Source: Tillus elongatus
Lineage: Eukaryota; Arthropoda; Insecta; Coleoptera; Cleridae
Length of the DNA stretch: 64,000 nucleotides
Reading direction: 5' to 3'
Assembly: GCA_964006375.1 (NCBI GenBank)
Contig: OZ023264.1
Coordinates: forward strand, 172,830,295-172,894,294
Shown: piece after piece, positions 59,820-64,000 of the stretch
Layout: each line of letters begins with the position of its first letter
Numbering within the stretch: position 1 is the first letter of the stretch
Translations under genes and position numbers: made by a program
The notes under the pieces: generated by a model
Seen by the model: only the letters and a program-made list of their open reading frames with translations
Told to the model about the DNA's origin: nothing
Database searches by the model: none

Positions 59820-60848
59820 AAAGCAAATGTGTGTGTGTTTTTTTTTTAAGAAAGCAGGCATCAAGTTTGGTTAATAGTATAACCTATGTAATAGAAACAA
59901 TGTACCATATTTCCTCAAAATAACTTTATTGTTTAAAAATGTACAAAATTTTTTCTAAACTAACCGTAAAATGTTCCAGAAGAAACTACTTTCCTGGCGA
60001 ACGAGCCCTAAAGGTTAATAGCCAATTGAGCTGTTCAAATTTGAAGCATTTAATAAAAATTCGCTACCATAACGCACTTGGGGCGTCCCGAGTTTCTTTT
60101 CTTACAAACGTGCATTTTAATACAATGGAAAAAATATAAGGCGTGTTCGATTAAAAAAATAAAAAAAAGAAAGAAAAAGTTTGTATCACCAACGACTTAT
60201 GGGCCAGCCTGTGATTGTAGAAATAATTTTTTATATGTAGTTCAAGACACCCTGTGATCAAGCTATACAATTTTTTTCGTATCTCTATTATTTTTTACTG
60301 AAATTCCTAAAAATTATATACCATCAAACGATAAACTCTATAACTAAAGCTACTGCCAAACCATCAGAGTGTCTATTTAAAATGAATTTTCTAGAAATAT
60401 TTTACTAAAAGGAAGGACAATGACGGTTGAAGCTGAAACATAAGGGTTCTAGAACACCCCTTGCTTCATTTTCTTTAGATAATCCGTATTCGTTTCAGGT
60501 GTTTGTCTAAACGTTTCCAATTTTAACGTTTCTAATAGCGAGTTTAGCGTTATAAGGAAAACCCAACTTTTTATTTAAATGTCTATAACTTTTTGTCTTT
60601 TAAGCTACAGATCTAAATTTTAGTACCCAGTTTACCTGTTGATTGCCCTAACTTTATTATTTCCGAAAATATAAAATATTTTTGAAAGGAAGCCGAAAAT
60701 TTCCGACAAAAACACAACATTTTCTGGGAAAGCCTGGTCAGATTTTCCCGGCTAACGAACGCATCCAAGCCACTTGTAAAAAGAAGGTACTTGCCAAATC
60801 TTATCATCACCGGCATATTATTTTTTGAGTTATCAGTGTGACACATAA

Positions 60849-60918
<70 letters not shown>

Positions 60919-61040
60919 AATAAAAATTCTAACTGGTCCCGGATATTGGTTCTAGAGGGGCTAGTTTGGGTTCACTTGAAGAAACTTTTTCAAAACTCAA
61001 AAGTAGTGATCTCCTCATTAGTGAATTTTTTTTCACTAAT
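59820..61040. repeat. Full dispersed repeat unit, forward, with (TA)n
   Basis: Inner end CCATAACGCACTTGGGGCGTCC at about 60066-60090, long arm, (TA)n 60849-60915, and outer end GATCTCCTCATTAGTGAATTTT. Confidence 0.78.
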
Positions 61041-61203
61041 AGAAAAAAGTATGTTTGGCTACCATTTGAACCGCGTATCACAAGCGGATCTCGACTGCCT
61101 TTTTAAGAAAGCTGATTTGCAGCTACCTTTTTTGACAAAAAAATAAATAAAAAAATTTGTTTGGTGATACGTTGTGACGATGTGGAAGTTATATATTTCT
61201 TTT

Positions 61204-61945
<742 letters not shown>

Positions 61946-62383
61946 TGCTTCATTGTATTTATTTAAAGTTGGTTAAAATAAAACAGCCACATACATTACC
62001 AGAAATAATTATTATAATGCCACTGAATTTGCAATGCGTCAACGGACTAAATTGGAAACAACGTTCCAATCGAATTGGTCTTGGTTTTAGATTTTGCTGG
62101 AAATGAAAATCTGTTTACATAATAATTGCAATGAAAATTGAATATGTCATTCCAAATATTGGGTATCGAACAAAACACATATTTGGTATGTAAAATGCTG
62201 TCACACTGTGTGTGAAAAGCAAGGTTTAATTACAAGCCTAATGTGTACAGATGGAGATAATGGTGCATGTTTATCTACCATCGACAAAGCTGGCAGAAAG
62301 AAACATACTATGTCATGTCATGCACATTATCATGTGATCATTTAAACAGGCGTTTAGGAAATTTGCGTAAAAAAATATCGTTT
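61946..62383. other. No gene seen
   Basis: AT-rich sequence only. Confidence 0.5.
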
Positions 62384-62463
62384 TTGTGAATTTTTGTAGA
62401 AAAAATTCACTAATAAAAAGATCTCAACGAACTAGGCGCTTTAAATATCCAATGTCAGTTTCA

Positions 62464-62546
<83 letters not shown>
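62384..62546. repeat. Outer end of a dispersed repeat with (TA)n
   Basis: GTGAATTTTTGTAGAAAAAA, ATTCACTAATAAAAAGATC and (TA)n 62467-62546; the copy is cut off by the transposon that follows. Confidence 0.7.
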
Positions 62547-62549
<3 letters not shown>

Positions 62550-64000
62550 GGTCGCTGATAAGTCTGGAAACGGTCGATTATCCGGGAAAAAATACAAGGT
62601 GTCGAAAAAAGTTTTATACAAAAGTTTTTGGGTTCTTCAATGTCTACTAGGCGGTGATAATTTCATTTATACAGGGTTGGTCATACAGGCGTGGCACACC
62701 AATATTAATTTTTTTTTAATGGAACACCCTATATATTATTCGATATTTCAATCCTTCTCTTAATTTTGAGCAACATTTATGAGAAGCATAATGTACCTAA
62801 ACTCAATCGTTTCCGGGTAAAAAAATAAATAAAAATAAACGCTCCTGTTTTTAAAATCTATTGGATGAAGAACAAAAATAAATGAAAAGTAGAATATCTC
62901 TTGAAAACAATCTGTGAGTGTGAAAAGAACCGGTTGCGATGTTTTTAACATTGTTTGGAATCCCAAGATAAGATAAGATGCCCATAAGAAACGCAGTATT
63001 ATTCTTTTGTTTTAAAATGTTTCCAGGACAACGAATGTCAAACATTCATTCAGTGTCAACAGTTTTGAAACATTAGTAATTTAGTGTCAACAGTTTTTGT
63101 GCAAAATGGCAAGTTTAAGTGAAACCGAACGTATCGAAATTTTAATGATGATAGGGTACGGTGATAGAACACGAAGTTTTGCTCAAGTGGTGATTATGTT
63201 CAATGAGTTGCATCCTGAGCGGGAATCGATCTCCAAATCCACAGTTTCGAAAACTTTGCATCGTTTTCACGAAACTGGCGGTATCAAGGATAAACCTAGA
63301 ACTGGAAGGCCAGTAACCGTTACAAATGAAGAAAATTCTTTGAATGTAATATTGGATGTGGTGGAAAATCCGAAAACTTCGGCACAGCAATTGGCTTTAA
63401 ATCACAATATGAGTCGATATTCAATTCAAAAGATTACGAAGCGGGAAAAGTTCCGTCCATATAAAAATCATTTATTGCAAGAGCTGAGTGAAGACGATTT
63501 TGATCGCAGAATCGAGTTCTGTGAACTTATTATGGAGAAGTTACGCCAAAATTTTAACTTTGCCAACCACATTTTGTTTTCCGACGAATCTACATTTTGT
63601 TTGAATACACAAGTCAACCGACACAACTGTAGGTACTGGTCAGACGAAAACCCACATTGGATGGAACAAATTCACACCCAAAGACCGCAAAAAGTAAATG
63701 TTTGGTAAGCTATTATTGGTGGACATATCATAGGACTTTATTTTATACACGGTAATTTGAACTCTGCTCGATATTTGACACTTTTGCAAGAATCAATTGT
63801 TCCAGACGTTAGTCGATTATTTCCGAACAATAACGACCCAAATCTACCAGGGGAAGAAATATGGTTTCAGCAGGATGGGGCACCCCCTCATTTTGGAATT
63901 GAGGTACGGGAATATCTGAATCAAACCTTTCCTGGCAGATGGATAGGGCGCAGGGGAACTATTGAATGGCCAGCTAGGTCTCCCGACATGACGCCGCTTG
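62547..64000 (+). mobile_element. Second mariner-type (DD41D-like) element, right end outside the window
   Basis: Begins CAGGGTCGCTGATAAGTCTGG directly after the last TA of an AT microsatellite. The 5' region of about 560 bp precedes the transposase frame. The right inverted repeat is beyond 64000, so its state is unknown. Confidence 0.75.
63106..64000 (+). pseudogene. Mariner-like transposase with one in-frame stop (partial)
   Basis: Homologous to the 34012-35100 protein: MIGYGDRTRSFAQVVIMFNE, STVSKTLHRFHETGGIKD, RTGRPVTVTNEE, QELSEDDFDRRIEFCE, FSDESTFCL (first Asp) and FQQDGAPPHF (second Asp). A TAA at 63706-63708 follows VNVW, and the same frame continues normally to the window edge. The third catalytic Asp should lie just past 64000. 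The single stop suggests a fairly recent loss. The residue after VNVW is Ala in the intact relative. Confidence 0.85.

Overview
This window is AT-rich insect nuclear DNA in which almost everything recognisable is a transposable element or a relic of one. An insect is suggested by an errantivirus-type retrovirus with an F-like env, a DD41D mariner-type transposase, a Penelope-like element, a 56-bp intron, and a cysteine-rich C-terminal protein fragment of a kind common in insect genomes. I cannot assign an order. No typical single-copy host gene can be supported; the nearest candidate is the partial cysteine-rich ORF at 2-265.

0-19 kb is a nest of insertions. A Crypton-like tyrosine-recombinase pseudogene (minus strand, 18829 to 2046) is split at its 3' splice site by a hAT-type element (2697-18352, 8-bp target duplication ATCTGAAG, subterminal CATCGATG repeats). 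The hAT element carries a 3.1-kb TA-flanked DNA element (3076-6186), which itself carries a 1.07-kb fold-back element (3361-4431). The hAT element also carries a 10.66-kb tandem endogenous retrovirus arranged LTR-internal-LTR-internal-LTR (7336-17999) and flanked once by CGCG. Both retroviral units keep open gag and env frames. Their pol keeps only the protease and the integrase zinc finger, so they look like non-autonomous, internally deleted copies. A leader exon supplies the env start by splicing.

19-31 kb holds LINE fragments, a 5'-truncated Penelope-like element with a GIY-YIG endonuclease and a 70-bp tandem array, and a gutted Gypsy element (LTR, integrase tail, protease, gag) interrupted by a tRNA-derived SINE with a perfect 14-bp target duplication. 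32-33.3 kb holds tandem 321-bp repeats that carry hammerhead-ribozyme motifs. 33.4-35.5 kb is an apparently complete DD41D mariner-type transposon with about 345-bp inverted repeats and an intact transposase. 37.9-39.7 kb is a LINE with a textbook twin-priming inversion. 42.2-43.1 kb is the 3' end of a different LINE.

From about 22 kb to the end, the DNA is dominated by one dispersed repeat family. Its terminal motif is TCTGGACGCAGCAAGTGCG, its other end is TTAGTGAATTTTC-like, and most copies carry an (AT)n microsatellite at the same internal position. Several other elements abut these AT tracts. A second DD41D transposase with one in-frame stop runs off the right edge.

The most interesting signal is a set of hammerhead-ribozyme-like sequences in unrelated-looking contexts (32.2, 32.6, 32.9, 40.3, 46.5 and 58.5 kb, plus degenerate versions at both ends of the Penelope element). 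One family shows compensatory changes in stem I.
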